A stretch of 64,000 nucleotides of DNA from Thalassobium sp. (GTDB lineage Bacteria > Pseudomonadota > Gammaproteobacteria > Pseudomonadales > Oceanobacteraceae): positions 248,001 through 312,000 of the forward strand of contig NVUW01000001.1 in NCBI GenBank assembly GCA_002733205.1. The letters run 5' to 3'. Shown here in pieces: positions 16,711-27,203 of the stretch; the first letter of the stretch is position 1; every line of letters starts with the position of its first letter. The position numbers and the translations under genes were made by a program. The notes below the pieces were generated by a model. It saw only the letters and a list, made by a program, of their open reading frames with translations. It did no database searches and was not told the DNA's origin.

Positions 16711-19698
16711 ATGAAAATTTACTGGAGTTCAATTATTGCTTTTGGATTGCTGAGCAGTTCTGCTCTTGCCGATGACACTGAAATCTATCTGGGTACCGCG
16801 AACAGGGTAAATCCGAACGTTATTTTTATTTTTGACACATCAGGCAGTATGGACAGTGATGCCGGCGGTGAATCACGGTTATCCATTGTTAAACGTGCGG
16901 CTAAAGATACGATTAAAGATATCAGCGGCATTAACCTTGCTTTAATGGAGTTTGATGACAAGACCTCAAATCAAAATAATGGTGGCTACCTCAGCACAGC
17001 GATGAAGAGCATTGATGATGATGCTCATCGTACCAATATAAATAATACAATTGATGGCTATGTACCAAGCACATGGACCCCAATCGTAGAAACCGTTGAT
17101 GAAGCACTTCGGTTTCTGCGTGGCGAGAGTGTTGATTATGGTAAATACAGTTATCAAACTAGGGAATGGGTATGCACCAGACGGTGGAACAACGGTAGCT
17201 GCAGAGATGGCTACTATGAATATAATACAGCCATCGCTTTTGCCAGCCATTCTGACACACACAGTAATGGACAATATATTTCTCCAATAACGGATCAATG
17301 TCAAAAAAGTCACATCGTGCTGTTTACGGATGGTGATGCGACCTACGATAACTCCAGTGATACCCGTATACGCGGCTTGATCTCCAAGTTTTCTGATGCT
17401 GACTTACAAGGTACAGGCTTAAGTAAAACCTGTAGTACCAATAGCGGTAGCGGCAGCGGTAAATCGTATAGCTGTCTGGAAGAATTGGCATATTCTATGT
17501 ACAACTCAGACAACAGCACCTCCCTACCAGGAAAACAGCAGATTCATTTCCACAGCGTTGGCGGCTTTCTTGGAAATAATGCTGCACCTCAAATCATTTT
17601 GGCTAATGCGGCAACACATGGCGGCGGCATCTCCGCAATGGCTGACGATTACAGTAAGTTAAAAACCGCGCTGACCAAAATTTTTGATGACATATCCAGC
17701 TCCGCAGGGACCTTTTCTGCGCCTGCCGTGGCGGTTAATGCGTTTAACAGCCTTGAACAGCTGGATCAGCTTTATTACTCAGTATTCAAGCCGCATGAAG
17801 CTGTTGGCTGGTCTGGCAACGTGAAACGCTTCCGTATGACGACGGATGGCACCATTGTTGACAGTAAAGGGAATTCAGCAGTTGACCCTAGCACAGGTTT
17901 TTTTAATAAGAACGCCCAAAGCTTCTGGACGCAGGATGCGGACGCTCCTGACGGTGACAATGTTGTTAAAGGCGGTATTGCCAGTCGTTTGCCGCTAGAC
18001 CGTAAAGTTGTTACCAATATTGCAGGCAACAATCTGAGTGCAAGCAATAACCGGGTACATGAAGACAATACCAGTCTGAACAGAACCCTGATGGGCACCA
18101 GCTTAAGCGGTTCGGAATACAAAAAACTGATTCAATGGGCCCGCGGCCTGGACGTCAAAGCCAGCAGCGCCAGTAATCCGCGCCGCGCAATGGAAGACCC
18201 ACTCCACAGCCGTCCAGTGTTGCTGAATTATGGTCAGACAACTGACTCGTCCGGTAAGAAAATTCCTGATAGTACGCTGTTTATTGGCACTAACTCAGGC
18301 TACCTGCATGCCTTTGATACCAACGCTGATTCGCCGAAAGAGCGTTTTTCGTTTATTCCTAAAGAGCTACTCCCTGTTGTCACCGCCTATTATCAGGGAG
18401 GTGGAGTTAAAAAATACGGTCTCGACGGACCGATTTCCGTCTGGCATGACGATACCAACCGTGACCAGATTATTAATAATTCCGAAAAAGCTTATCTGTA
18501 TATCGGTATGCGTCGTGGTGGCAGCAGTTATTATGCTATTGATGTAAGCAACCGTGATGCACCAAAAGTATTGTGGCAGATCAACGGGCGCGACCACCCG
18601 AATACCACCAGCGGCTTTGAGCGCCTCGGGCAAACCTGGTCACGTATGGCACCCGTTGATGTTACCTGGACTGACGGTAATAAACGTAAAGTTCTGATTT
18701 TCGGTGGTGGTTATGATCCGAAAGAAGATAATTACTCTGTGCGCACAACTCATGAGCAAGGTAACGCCATTTATATGGTTGATGCCAAAACAGGTAGTTT
18801 ACTATGGAGCACATCATCAGACTCTGCGGCGAGCCTGCGCCTTACTGGTATGAAAAGCGGAATTGTAGGCAATATTGTCGCTGTCGATGATGATTCCGAT
18901 GGTGATGTCGACATACTATATGCTGCTGATTTAGGCGGTCGCCTGTGGCGCATTGATTTCTTACCCGGCGCGTCATCAAGTAACCGCTTTGCGCAGGGTG
19001 GTCTGATTGCTGATCTGGGGGCTGATAGCAGCCGGGCAAATAATGTGCGTTTCTTTACCTCACCGGATGTTGTCTATTCGGAATACGGCGTTGTATGGCA
19101 AACAGATGCTGCTACAGGTCAGACTGTTTCTGTTGAAGGCAAAGGGCGCTATCAGATTGCCCTTGGATCTGGTTACCGTGCTCACCCACTGAATGAAGAC
19201 GCTAATGACTTCTTCTACGTTGTTAACGACTACGCAGTTGATGGCGCTCCTGAATCCTATCCCGGACTTAAAAAAGCGGATCTGGCCAATTACAGCAATT
19301 ACGATAACGCATCATACACGCTGAAAAACAATGGCTTGTATTATGACCTTCCCGGTACCGGTGAAAAAGTGCTCAGTAACTCAGTAACTCTGGCCGATAC
19401 TATTTACTTTACAACCTATCAGCCTGTGGATCCTGCCAGTCGCTCAGGCTGTGAAGCAGACACCGGCAAAGCCAAGTTGTATAAAATCAAACCAACTTAT
19501 GAAGACCGTCGCACCATTGAACAGAAAGATCTTGTTCAGCCTGGTATCGTTTCGGAACCAGTAGTAATAAAACCTCCATTAAAAGAGGACGGAGATGGAG
19601 ATCCTAGTCTGTCATTATTAATCGGTGCCGAAATAGAAAAGATTGAACTCCTAGGCAATCCGCTGAGAAAAACCTATTGGCGTGAACAGGAGCAATAA
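16711..19698 (+). CDS. pilY1: Type IV pilus tip/assembly protein PilY1
   Basis: 995 residues with signal peptide (cleaved near ALA|DD). The N-terminal von Willebrand A domain has the MIDAS motif DTSGSMDSD (Asp42, Ser44, Ser46). The C-terminal PilY1 beta-propeller (about 490-900) has the calcium loop DDDSDGDVD near residue 728 followed by LWRIDF. PilY1 sits at the pilus tip and acts in adhesion, calcium-gated extension and surface sensing. Much of the gene is AT-rich (about 40% GC around 17.05 kb against well over 50% in flanking genes). An inverted repeat follows at 19706-19752. Confidence 0.93.
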   Translation: MKIYWSSIIAFGLLSSSALADDTEIYLGTANRVNPNVIFIFDTSGSMDSDAGGESRLSIVKRAAKDTIKDISGINLALMEFDDKTSNQNNGGYLSTAMKSIDDDAHRTNINNTIDGYVPSTWTPIVETVDEALRFLRGESVDYGKYSYQTREWVCTRRWNNGSCRDGYYEYNTAIAFASHSDTHSNGQYISPITDQCQKSHIVLFTDGDATYDNSSDTRIRGLISKFSDADLQGTGLSKTCSTNSGSGSGKSYSCLEELAYSMYNSDNSTSLPGKQQIHFHSVGGFLGNNAAPQIILANAATHGGGISAMADDYSKLKTALTKIFDDISSSAGTFSAPAVAVNAFNSLEQLDQLYYSVFKPHEAVGWSGNVKRFRMTTDGTIVDSKGNSAVDPSTGFFNKNAQSFWTQDADAPDGDNVVKGGIASRLPLDRKVVTNIAGNNLSASNNRVHEDNTSLNRTLMGTSLSGSEYKKLIQWARGLDVKASSASNPRRAMEDPLHSRPVLLNYGQTTDSSGKKIPDSTLFIGTNSGYLHAFDTNADSPKERFSFIPKELLPVVTAYYQGGGVKKYGLDGPISVWHDDTNRDQIINNSEKAYLYIGMRRGGSSYYAIDVSNRDAPKVLWQINGRDHPNTTSGFERLGQTWSRMAPVDVTWTDGNKRKVLIFGGGYDPKEDNYSVRTTHEQGNAIYMVDAKTGSLLWSTSSDSAASLRLTGMKSGIVGNIVAVDDDSDGDVDILYAADLGGRLWRIDFLPGASSSNRFAQGGLIADLGADSSRANNVRFFTSPDVVYSEYGVVWQTDAATGQTVSVEGKGRYQIALGSGYRAHPLNEDANDFFYVVNDYAVDGAPESYPGLKKADLANYSNYDNASYTLKNNGLYYDLPGTGEKVLSNSVTLADTIYFTTYQPVDPASRSGCEADTGKAKLYKIKPTYEDRRTIEQKDLVQPGIVSEPVVIKPPLKEDGDGDPSLSLLIGAEIEKIELLGNPLRKTYWREQEQ

Positions 19699-19705
19699 TT
19701 GCGCT

Positions 19706-19752
19706 AACCTCTTGTGCCATAATGCCTTGCAACGGGGTTGGCACAGGAGGTT
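19706..19752 (+). promoter_or_regulatory. Hairpin between pilY1 and fimU that covers an AGGAGG
   Basis: AACCTCTTGTGCC (19706-19718) pairs with GGCACAGGAGGTT (19740-19752) at 12 of 13 positions around a 21-nt loop, followed by TT. It can be a weak intrinsic terminator trimming fimU expression. Its 3' arm also contains the perfect Shine-Dalgarno AGGAGG, 8 bp upstream of the out-of-frame ATG at 19758. Confidence 0.55.
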
Positions 19753-19797
19753 TTCTGATGCGAACATTACCTGCCGCTATTGCAGTTGAGGTTGATA

Positions 19798-20286
19798 ATG
19801 AAAAGAACAAACGGGGTGACATTGGTTGAACTGATGGTTGTGCTTGCTATTGCAGCCATTCTACTAACAACAGCCGTACCCTCAATGCAGTCATTTATTC
19901 TGAACCGACAGTCCGACCGCCTGACCCAGGAGCTGCAACTTGATCTGTCCTATGCCCGCAACCATGCTATAACCAAAGCGACAACGGTGACCGTTGCGCC
20001 CTTGAACGGCAACTGGAGCACTGGATGGACCATACAGCAAGGCGCTACTATTCTGCGACAACGCGGAGAAGTCGGCCGGCCTATTGCAGATAATGGTGTC
20101 ATTACATCAACCTTTACTCAGGCATTACCGTTAAGATTTGATGCTCAGGGACGCGCAGTCAATGCTGGAATAAACAACATCGGAACAATTAACATCGATG
20201 TTCCCGGTTGTGTAGGCCGCAAGGAGCGAACCATCAGCATCAACTTTATTGGTCAGGTCGTGATACAGGAGGCAAACTGCTCATGA
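19798..20286 (+). CDS. fimU: FimU/FimT-type minor pilin
   Basis: 162 residues from the ATG at 19798 (GAGG 7 bp upstream). The short leader MKRTNG|VTLVELMVVLAIAAIL has Glu5, then the GspH-type domain ending in VIQEANCS. It is the second FimT/GspH-like pilin of the cluster, and its position directly before pilV matches fimU of Pseudomonas. Its stop codon overlaps the pilV start as ATGA. Confidence 0.8.
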   Translation: MKRTNGVTLVELMVVLAIAAILLTTAVPSMQSFILNRQSDRLTQELQLDLSYARNHAITKATTVTVAPLNGNWSTGWTIQQGATILRQRGEVGRPIADNGVITSTFTQALPLRFDAQGRAVNAGINNIGTINIDVPGCVGRKERTISINFIGQVVIQEANCS

Positions 20287-20915
20287 TCTTCCGTCGCCTA
20301 CAGCAAGGTATAAACCTGGTTGAAGTTATGGTTACAGTTGCCATTACCTCCATCGGTTTACTGGGCCTGAACTCGTTGCAACTTCAAGCAAACCGCTCAA
20401 CTCAGGATTCAGGTAACCGCTCACAAGCAACCTGGATGCTAGAAGATATGACCAATCGCATCCGTGCTAACAACATCGCACTGGCCAGCTATGATACTGG
20501 CGGGGCCGCAGTAAGTTGTGCAAACCCTCCGGCACTTATTTGCTCTGCTTACAATGATGGTAATGCCAGAATACAGGCCGCCGCCTGCACCAATGACCAA
20601 TTAGCCGCATCCGATCTTTGGGAAGTTGCCTGCGGATTTGGCAGCAATGTTGCCAGCAGCAGCTCTACACGCTCGAGTGCTGCAGACTTTGTTGCTAACC
20701 CCTCTTTAATCGTGACAATCAATGCGGATAACAGTGTTAACCTGAACTTATCCTGGGATGTACGCACCGGCGGACAAGATGCCAATGGCAACACTATTTA
20801 TGCAGCGGTAGGAGACAGTAAAAAAACAGTGGATGCATCCGGAAAAAGCAGTTACACCACAACCGATAAGATCACTGTAAGACGGGCGACCTACGAAAGA
20901 GATATCAAGCCATGA
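20283..20915 (+). CDS. pilV: Minor pilin PilV
   Basis: 210 residues from the ATG at 20283, with AGGAGG 10 bp upstream inside fimU. The leader MIFRRLQQG|INLVEVMVTVAI has Glu at +5, and the PilV/GspI-type helix continues to LNSLQLQANRSTQDSGNRSQA. It overlaps fimU by 4 bp and pilW by 4 bp, so all three are translationally coupled. It is part of the priming complex at the pilus tip. Confidence 0.85.
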   Translation: MIFRRLQQGINLVEVMVTVAITSIGLLGLNSLQLQANRSTQDSGNRSQATWMLEDMTNRIRANNIALASYDTGGAAVSCANPPALICSAYNDGNARIQAAACTNDQLAASDLWEVACGFGSNVASSSSTRSSAADFVANPSLIVTINADNSVNLNLSWDVRTGGQDANGNTIYAAVGDSKKTVDASGKSSYTTTDKITVRRATYERDIKP

Positions 20916-21778
20916 TGATAAAAAAACAACGTGGTATGACATTGGTAGAACTGATGATCGCAGCAGTCCTTGGCATGATTGTCGCCTATTTTATTATCAA
21001 CATTATGATTTCCAGTAGCCGTACTGCGATGCAGTCAGATGGTCTTGCACAAGCACAGGAAAATGGGCGCTTTGTTTTAAGCTGGTTGCATTCGGAAACA
21101 CGCCGTGCCGGTTATGTACCGGGAATTATCGATGCCCGTATACAGCCTTTTGCTGACCTGTGTGCAGCTGAGTTTCCATTACCGCCAGCCAACAATGCTG
21201 ATTGCACTTTTGAAGCCAACGACAGAGCCAGTGATCGCCTCGCTATTCGCCGCACATTTACTACCGCAAGTGGTAGCGCGAAAGACGCAATGGATTGCAC
21301 AGGAGTTGACCTGACAGCAATTCGGGCAGAGGGCGATGTTCTTACCGATGTTTACTGGGTAGAGCGTAACTTCGTCTCTGCCAATACCGCCAATAATGAT
21401 GCTTACGATGATGTATTGCGCTGTGTCACCTACTTCAATGGTATTCCTGTTGCCAACGCACAGGTCATTGCCAGTGGCGTTGAGGGGCTACAAGTTCTTT
21501 ATGGTATACGCCCCGGCGAAGATCCTGACCGTAATACTAATGTTAGCCGTTATGTTGCCTTAAATGACATTCTACCGATAGATTGGGACTCCGTCAGAGC
21601 CGCACGAATTGCGATACTGACACGCGCCTTCAGCGATAATACAATCAATCTCGATACGCGTAGCTATATTTTACTGGATAGCAATCCAATCTCTGTTGAC
21701 CCCCTACAGACATTCACATTCACAGATCGTATCGCACGGCATATTCAGACCACCACAGTCTATTTGCCTAACGAATAA
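20912..21778 (+). CDS. pilW: Minor pilin PilW
   Basis: 288 residues. The leader MMIKKQRG|MTLVELMIAAVLGMI has Glu5. Features typical of PilW/GspJ-like pilins are QAQENGRFVLSWLHSETRRAGY and the C-terminal IARHIQTTTVYLPNE. Either of two adjacent ATGs (20912 or 20915) can start it. It lies between pilV (4-bp overlap) and pilE (15-bp gap). Confidence 0.85.
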   Translation: MMIKKQRGMTLVELMIAAVLGMIVAYFIINIMISSSRTAMQSDGLAQAQENGRFVLSWLHSETRRAGYVPGIIDARIQPFADLCAAEFPLPPANNADCTFEANDRASDRLAIRRTFTTASGSAKDAMDCTGVDLTAIRAEGDVLTDVYWVERNFVSANTANNDAYDDVLRCVTYFNGIPVANAQVIASGVEGLQVLYGIRPGEDPDRNTNVSRYVALNDILPIDWDSVRAARIAILTRAFSDNTINLDTRSYILLDSNPISVDPLQTFTFTDRIARHIQTTTVYLPNE

Positions 21779-21793
21779 CAAGATGAGGACACT

Positions 21794-22207
21794 ATGAAAC
21801 ACAAAGGTTTTACCTTGGTTGAGCTGATGGTAGTAGTTGCTATTATTGCCATCTTAAGCAGCGTTGCGATTCCCTGGTATGGTCAGTATGTACAGAGAGG
21901 TAACCGTGGCGATGGCATCAGCTCGATGCAGGCTATTTTGGACGCTCAGGAACGTTTCTACGGTGATAACATCAGCTATACAACAGACTTAACCCGGCTC
22001 GGTATTAATGATCCATACATCACTCCCAAGGGAAATTACAGCATCGCAGCACGCCAATGCAGTCAGGGAGGCGCCCAATTGCCATTAACCCAGTGTGTCG
22101 AGCTTGTAGCTACCGGCCTTAACGCACAAGCGCAAGACGGTGACCTGATCACCAACACTATTGGGCGGCAACAACGGGTACAGGGTTCAGATACATTCAC
22201 TTGGTAA
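21794..22207 (+). CDS. pilE: Minor pilin PilE
   Basis: 137 residues. The leader MKHKG|FTLVELMVVVAIIAIL and helix are followed by the short pilin body YGQYVQRGNRGDGISSMQAILDAQERFYGDN, typical of PilE minor pilins encoded next to ispH. It is the last gene of the operon. The 152-bp gap to the convergent ispH has no clear terminator hairpin, though T8 occurs just after the stop. Confidence 0.85.
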   Translation: MKHKGFTLVELMVVVAIIAILSSVAIPWYGQYVQRGNRGDGISSMQAILDAQERFYGDNISYTTDLTRLGINDPYITPKGNYSIAARQCSQGGAQLPLTQCVELVATGLNAQAQDGDLITNTIGRQQRVQGSDTFTW

Positions 22208-22359
22208 ATTTTTTTGCTGCAGGTACAGGTGGAGAACCGAAAATGCAGAATTTCCATCCAACACCTGTGGTTACTGCCCCCCCAAGAGAAGCAGCGTTAA
22301 CTAATCAAACTCTTAGCGTATAAGTTTTTTATCAGAAACACTTAAGACGACTGACTCTG

Positions 22360-23307
22360 TTAATCAATCGAATTCAACCGCAGTTCTTTCGGCAACGAAA
22401 AAACCACATTCTCCGGACGGCCCTGCATTTCCTGTGGGGCTTCTCCACCCAGAGCAACCAGCTTATTAACCACTTCGCGTACCAGCACTTCCGGCGCTGA
22501 TGCGCCTGCGGTAATGCCAACGGCTTTCACATTGTCCAGCCATTGCGACTGAATTTCTGCGGCGTTATCAATTAAGTAAGCTTTGGCCCCCATACGCTCG
22601 CCCAGCTCGCGTAAGCGATTGGAGTTCGAGCTGTTCGGTGAACCGACCACCAATAACAAATCACAATCGGCAGCTAGATTTTTTACGGCGTCCTGGCGGT
22701 TCTGCGTGGCGTAACAGATGTCGTCCTTGCGCGGTCCCTGAATATTGGGGAATTTTACCCGCAGAGCATCAATTACCCGGGCGGTGTCATCCATGGATAG
22801 CGTCGTCTGCGTAACATACGACAGCATATCCGGATTATTCACTTCCAGTGCTGCCACATCGTCTTCGTCTTCGACCAGATAAATGTGTCCACCCTGAGCA
22901 TAATCATACTGCCCCATGGTGCCTTCAACTTCGGGATGGCCTTTATGGCCAATCAGAATGCACTCACTGCCATCGGCGCTGTAGCGACTGACTTCCAGAT
23001 GTACTTTGGTGACTAATGGACAGGTCGCATCAAATACGCGCAAGCCGCGGTCTTCTGCGGTTTTACGTACCGCCTGAGACACACCATGAGCAGAAAAAAT
23101 AACGATGCTGTTGTCCGGTACTTCATCCAGTTCATCGACAAAAATGGCACCACGTTCACGCAGACCATTCACTACAAATTTGTTATGCACCACTTCATGG
23201 CGCACATAAATCGGTGGTTCAAACAAATCGAGCGCGCGGTTCACAATGTCGATTGCACGGTCAACACCGGCGCAGAAGCCACGTGGGTTTGCGAGTTTAA
23301 TCTGCAT
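22360..23307 (-). CDS. ispH: 4-hydroxy-3-methylbut-2-enyl diphosphate reductase
   Basis: 315 residues from the ATG at 23307 ([20 protein letters not shown]), the family start; the longer frame to 23334 is not needed. The three Fe-S cysteines are visible in [14 protein letters not shown] and [12 protein letters not shown], with His in [10 protein letters not shown] and EGTMGQ nearby. It makes IPP/DMAPP in the MEP pathway, feeding ispB at 34.9 kb. The start overlaps the fkpB stop by 11 bp. Confidence 0.96.
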   Translation of the reverse strand: MQIKLANPRGFCAGVDRAIDIVNRALDLFEPPIYVRHEVVHNKFVVNGLRERGAIFVDELDEVPDNSIVIFSAHGVSQAVRKTAEDRGLRVFDATCPLVTKVHLEVSRYSADGSECILIGHKGHPEVEGTMGQYDYAQGGHIYLVEDEDDVAALEVNNPDMLSYVTQTTLSMDDTARVIDALRVKFPNIQGPRKDDICYATQNRQDAVKNLAADCDLLLVVGSPNSSNSNRLRELGERMGAKAYLIDNAAEIQSQWLDNVKAVGITAGASAPEVLVREVVNKLVALGGEAPQEMQGRPENVVFSLPKELRLNSID

Positions 23308-23740
23308 CCTGAACCTCAAGAATCTGCACTTCAAACTGCAAGGTTTTACCCGCCAGCGGGTGATTAAAATCCACCGTCACCCAATCACCTTCTACTGCAC
23401 TGATCAGCCCCGGTAATTCCGCCCCCTGAGCATCAGCAAAAGAGACCATTAAGCCCGGAGCAACCGGCATATCAACCGGAAAGCTGTTACGCTTCATTTC
23501 CTGCGTATTCTGCGGATTCGGCTGACCAAAGGCTTTTTCCGGTGGCACGCTGAAGGTTTTATGATCGCCGGTTGTCAGGCCCAGTAAATACTCTTCAAAA
23601 CCCGGCAGCAAATTGCCATCACCCAAAACAAAATTAACCGGGCTGCGTTCGAAGGTTGAATCAACAATCTGTTCATCGTCGATTTTCAACGCAAAGTGCA
23701 TGGTGATTTTACTGTCTGCTGCAATGATTCCGACGGACAT
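23297..23740 (-). CDS. fkpB: FKBP-type peptidyl-prolyl isomerase, SlpA-like
   Basis: 147 residues. FKBP-SlyD fold with [29 protein letters not shown] and [17 protein letters not shown]. It is the short SlpA/FkpB form without the His-rich tail of SlyD. It lies between lspA and ispH in the conserved ileS-lspA-fkpB-ispH block; the ispH start lies within its end. Confidence 0.93.
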   Translation of the reverse strand: MSVGIIAADSKITMHFALKIDDEQIVDSTFERSPVNFVLGDGNLLPGFEEYLLGLTTGDHKTFSVPPEKAFGQPNPQNTQEMKRNSFPVDMPVAPGLMVSFADAQGAELPGLISAVEGDWVTVDFNHPLAGKTLQFEVQILEVQDAD

Positions 23741-23766
23741 AATAACTACTCAATAAAAACAATATT

Positions 23767-24273
23767 TCAGGAAGCCTGACGACGTTCCTGCCAGGTTTCG
23801 CGCACAACATCCAATGCCATCATCACTGCACCGACGGTAATTGCGGAATCAGCGATATTAAACGCAGGAAAATACGAACGACCCCAATGCACGGAAATAA
23901 AATCGATCACATGACCATACACCAAACGATCAAATAAATTCCCCAAAGCACCGCCTAAAATCAACGCCAGCGCCACCGGCATCCAGACTTGTGCGCGCGG
24001 CAAACGCTTTAACCAGACAATCAACATGGCGCTGACCCCCAGCGATACCGCGGTAAAAAACCAGCGCTGCCAACCGGATTCATCGGCCAGAAAACTGAAC
24101 GCTGCACCACGGTTATACAGCAGGGTAAAATCCAGTACCGGTAGCAGATAAACCGGCCGACCATAAGTCAGCATCATCTCGGCCAGCTGTTTGGTGGCGA
24201 TATCCAGTACGAATACCGCCAGTGCCAACCAGAGCCAGATTAATGCAGAGCGGGATTGTTGAGAATTCGGCAT
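23767..24273 (-). CDS. lspA: Prolipoprotein signal peptidase II
   Basis: 168 residues with four membrane segments. Catalytic aspartates lie in GNLFDRL and FNIADSAITVG; the family motif LLYNRGAAFSFL is present. It cleaves lipoprotein leaders such as those of BamD and RlpA here. Its ATG abuts the ileS stop with no gap, so translation is coupled. Confidence 0.95.
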   Translation of the reverse strand: MPNSQQSRSALIWLWLALAVFVLDIATKQLAEMMLTYGRPVYLLPVLDFTLLYNRGAAFSFLADESGWQRWFFTAVSLGVSAMLIVWLKRLPRAQVWMPVALALILGGALGNLFDRLVYGHVIDFISVHWGRSYFPAFNIADSAITVGAVMMALDVVRETWQERRQAS

Positions 24274-27168
24274 TTATGCAAAACGACGGACTTCACCATC
24301 GCCCTCCACGTTTTCGACACAACGGCCGCACAGCGTCGGATGCTGAACATTCTGACCAATATCATCGCTGTGGTGCCAGCAGCGTTCGCATTTTTCATGC
24401 TGCGATGCTTTAACCTGCACACGCAGACCGGCCAGTTCAGTTGCGACACCGGCTTCGGCATTGAAATCCAGCAGCTGTACGCCGGAAGTAATCAACACGA
24501 AGCGCAGCTCATCGCCAAGTTTCTCCAGCTGAGTTTTCAGCTCAGGCTGAGCATAGAGTTCAACCTCAGCACTCAGGCTTGCGCCGATTAATTTATCCGC
24601 GCGGGCTTTTTCCAGCACGCCGTTTACGGCTTCTTTGGCGGTAATTAAATTACTCCAGAAAGCATCGTCAAACACGCTGGAACCGGTATCCGGGAAGGCG
24701 TTGTACCACTCGGCCAGCATGACGGATTCTTCACGTTCACCGGCCAGGCAACTCCAGATTTCTTCTGCAGTAAACGACAGAATCGGTGCAATCCAGCGGC
24801 TCATGGCTTCCAGTACATGGTACAGCGCCGTTTGTGCACTGCGGCGTGGCAAGCCATCGGCTTTGCAGGTGTACTGACGGTCTTTAATCACATCCAGATA
24901 AAAACCACCCAGCTCCGTTACACAGAAATTCATCAGTGTTTTAGTGAGGCCTTTAAAATCATAGTTGTGATAAAAGCCGATCACTTTGTCCTGCAGCTGG
25001 CGGGTGTAATCGACCATCCAGGCATCCAGCGGCAGCAGCTCATTACCGGCAACCATATCGGTCTGCGGATTAAAGCCGTTAATGTTGGCCAGCAGGAAAC
25101 GACAGGTATTACGCACACGGCGATATGAATCTGCACTGCGCTTGAAAATATCCTGGGATACTGTGATCTCACCGGTATAGTCGACATCACCAACCCACCA
25201 ACGCAGAATATCACCGCCATACTGTTTGATAACCTCGGCAGGCTCGATCGTATTACCCAGTGACTTGGACATTTTGTGGCCATTACTGTCGACCGTAAAA
25301 CCGTGGGTCAGCACACTTTTATAAGGTGCTTCACCGTACGCGGCTACACTGGTCAGCAGGGAGCTCTGGAACCAGCCGCGGTGTTGATCAGAGCCTTCCA
25401 TGTAAAGCTCCGCAGGCGCTTTTAATTCATCCCGACGGCGCAGAACAGCACTGTGTGACACGCCGGAATCAAACCATACGTCCAGCGTATCGGTTACTTT
25501 TACGTACTGTTCCGCATCGGCACCTAACAGCTCAGCGGCTTCCAGCTCAAACCAGGCCTCTATACCTTGCTCTTCTACTTTTTGGGCAACTTTTTCAATT
25601 AATGCTGCAGTATCCGGGTGCAAAGCACTGGTATCTTTATGCACGAATAACGCAATCGGCACACCCCAGGTGCGCTGACGGGAGATACACCAGTCTGGTC
25701 GGTCGGTCATCATGCTTTCGATACGTGCCTGACCCCAGCTTGGCTTCCACTCGATATTTTCATTCACTTCATGCAGGGCTTTTTCCAGCAATCCGGCCTG
25801 ATTCATGCTGATAAACCACTGCGGTGTGGCGCGGAAAATAATCGGCGTTTTATGACGCCAGCAATGCGGATAGCTGTGAGTAATTTTCGCTTTTTTCAGC
25901 AGTGCGCCTTTTTCCGCCAGCAGACCCAGCACGCGGAAATTGCCTTTATCGGCGGTACTTAAACCACTCAGTTCCAGCGCATCAAGAGCAGGAGTACTGA
26001 TAAAGCAACCATTACCCCCAACCAGCATATCATCGGATTTCACGTCAAAGCGCTTGGACACTACAAAGTCATCCGCCCCGTGCATCGGTGCAGTATGAAC
26101 AGAACCGGTCCCCGACTCCGCTGTCACGTGATCACCGGTAATCACCGGCACCATTTTCGCGCTGCCATCAGCCGCCGGCATAAACGGGTGCTGTACCACA
26201 AATGGCGCAGCAGCATGTCCGTCGAGCTGGCCAAAAGCCGAACCTTTCGCCGTGGCAACGACCTCAAAACCGTCTGCGGCAATGCCATAACGTTGCATAG
26301 CATCGTTCACCAGATCAGCGGCCAGCAGCAGAATTTCATCCTGCTCTTTCAGCAATACCAGCGAGTATTCCAGCGTCGGGTGTACAGACACCGCTTCGTT
26401 GGCTGGCAGCGTCCATGGCGTTGTCGTCCAGATAACAATGCTGATCGTTTTTGCTGCCAGAGATTCATCGGCGGCAAAGGCTTTTAATAATGCGGCGCTA
26501 TCCGCAAAAGCGAATTTAACGTCGATGGCAATGGATTGTTTATCCTGATATTCGACTTCGGCTTCCGCTAAGGCAGAACCACAATCAGAACACCAGTTAA
26601 CGGGTTTAAACCCTTTGTGCAGGTGGCCGTTATCGATGATTTTTCCGAGTGTACGGATGATGTCCGCTTCGAATTCAAAATTCATGGTCAGGTAAGGGTT
26701 TTCCCAATCCCCCAGTACCATCAGGCGTTTAAAATCGGCGCGCTGGCCATTCACCTGTTCCATTGCGTATTCACGACAATGTTTACGGAATTCGGCAGCC
26801 GTTACTTTCTCACCAACCTTGCCGACTTTTTCTTCCACTTTTAATTCGATCGGCAGGCCATGACAATCCCAGCCCGGCACGTAAGGCGAGTCTTTACCGC
26901 TGAGTGTCTGCGACTTTACGATAATATCTTTTACGATTTTATTAATGGAATGACCCAAGTGAATTTTGCCGTTCGCGTACGGCGGGCCATCGTGCAGAAT
27001 AAACTGATCGCGACCAGCACGGGCGGCACGAATTTTCTGGTACAGGCCAATCTGCTCCCAACGGGCAAGCATTTCCGGTTCACGCTGTGCCAGATTACCG
27101 CGCATCGGGAAATCGGTATCGGGCAAATTCAGCGTCGCTTTGTATTGGCTTTCCACTTTATCGTTCAT
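24274..27168 (-). CDS. ileS: Isoleucyl-tRNA synthetase
   Basis: 964 residues, class I synthetase. The HIGH box is HLGH (70-73, in [13 protein letters not shown]), the KMSKS motif is [10 protein letters not shown], an editing (CP1) domain lies between, and a C-terminal zinc finger has [10 protein letters not shown] and CGRCVENV. The CxxC finger and length place it in the bacterial-type (mupirocin-sensitive) group. It stands between ribF (35-bp gap) and lspA. Confidence 0.97.
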   Translation of the reverse strand: MNDKVESQYKATLNLPDTDFPMRGNLAQREPEMLARWEQIGLYQKIRAARAGRDQFILHDGPPYANGKIHLGHSINKIVKDIIVKSQTLSGKDSPYVPGWDCHGLPIELKVEEKVGKVGEKVTAAEFRKHCREYAMEQVNGQRADFKRLMVLGDWENPYLTMNFEFEADIIRTLGKIIDNGHLHKGFKPVNWCSDCGSALAEAEVEYQDKQSIAIDVKFAFADSAALLKAFAADESLAAKTISIVIWTTTPWTLPANEAVSVHPTLEYSLVLLKEQDEILLLAADLVNDAMQRYGIAADGFEVVATAKGSAFGQLDGHAAAPFVVQHPFMPAADGSAKMVPVITGDHVTAESGTGSVHTAPMHGADDFVVSKRFDVKSDDMLVGGNGCFISTPALDALELSGLSTADKGNFRVLGLLAEKGALLKKAKITHSYPHCWRHKTPIIFRATPQWFISMNQAGLLEKALHEVNENIEWKPSWGQARIESMMTDRPDWCISRQRTWGVPIALFVHKDTSALHPDTAALIEKVAQKVEEQGIEAWFELEAAELLGADAEQYVKVTDTLDVWFDSGVSHSAVLRRRDELKAPAELYMEGSDQHRGWFQSSLLTSVAAYGEAPYKSVLTHGFTVDSNGHKMSKSLGNTIEPAEVIKQYGGDILRWWVGDVDYTGEITVSQDIFKRSADSYRRVRNTCRFLLANINGFNPQTDMVAGNELLPLDAWMVDYTRQLQDKVIGFYHNYDFKGLTKTLMNFCVTELGGFYLDVIKDRQYTCKADGLPRRSAQTALYHVLEAMSRWIAPILSFTAEEIWSCLAGEREESVMLAEWYNAFPDTGSSVFDDAFWSNLITAKEAVNGVLEKARADKLIGASLSAEVELYAQPELKTQLEKLGDELRFVLITSGVQLLDFNAEAGVATELAGLRVQVKASQHEKCERCWHHSDDIGQNVQHPTLCGRCVENVEGDGEVRRFA

Positions 27169-27203
27169 AGCTGCGTCACTTTTCTGAAAGTCTGAATTCG
27201 GTT

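Noticed and set aside
22208..22359. Terminator between pilE and ispH
   Set aside because: Only a T8 run and an imperfect CAGGTG/CACCTG pairing are present; no stem is placed correctly before a U-tract on either strand.
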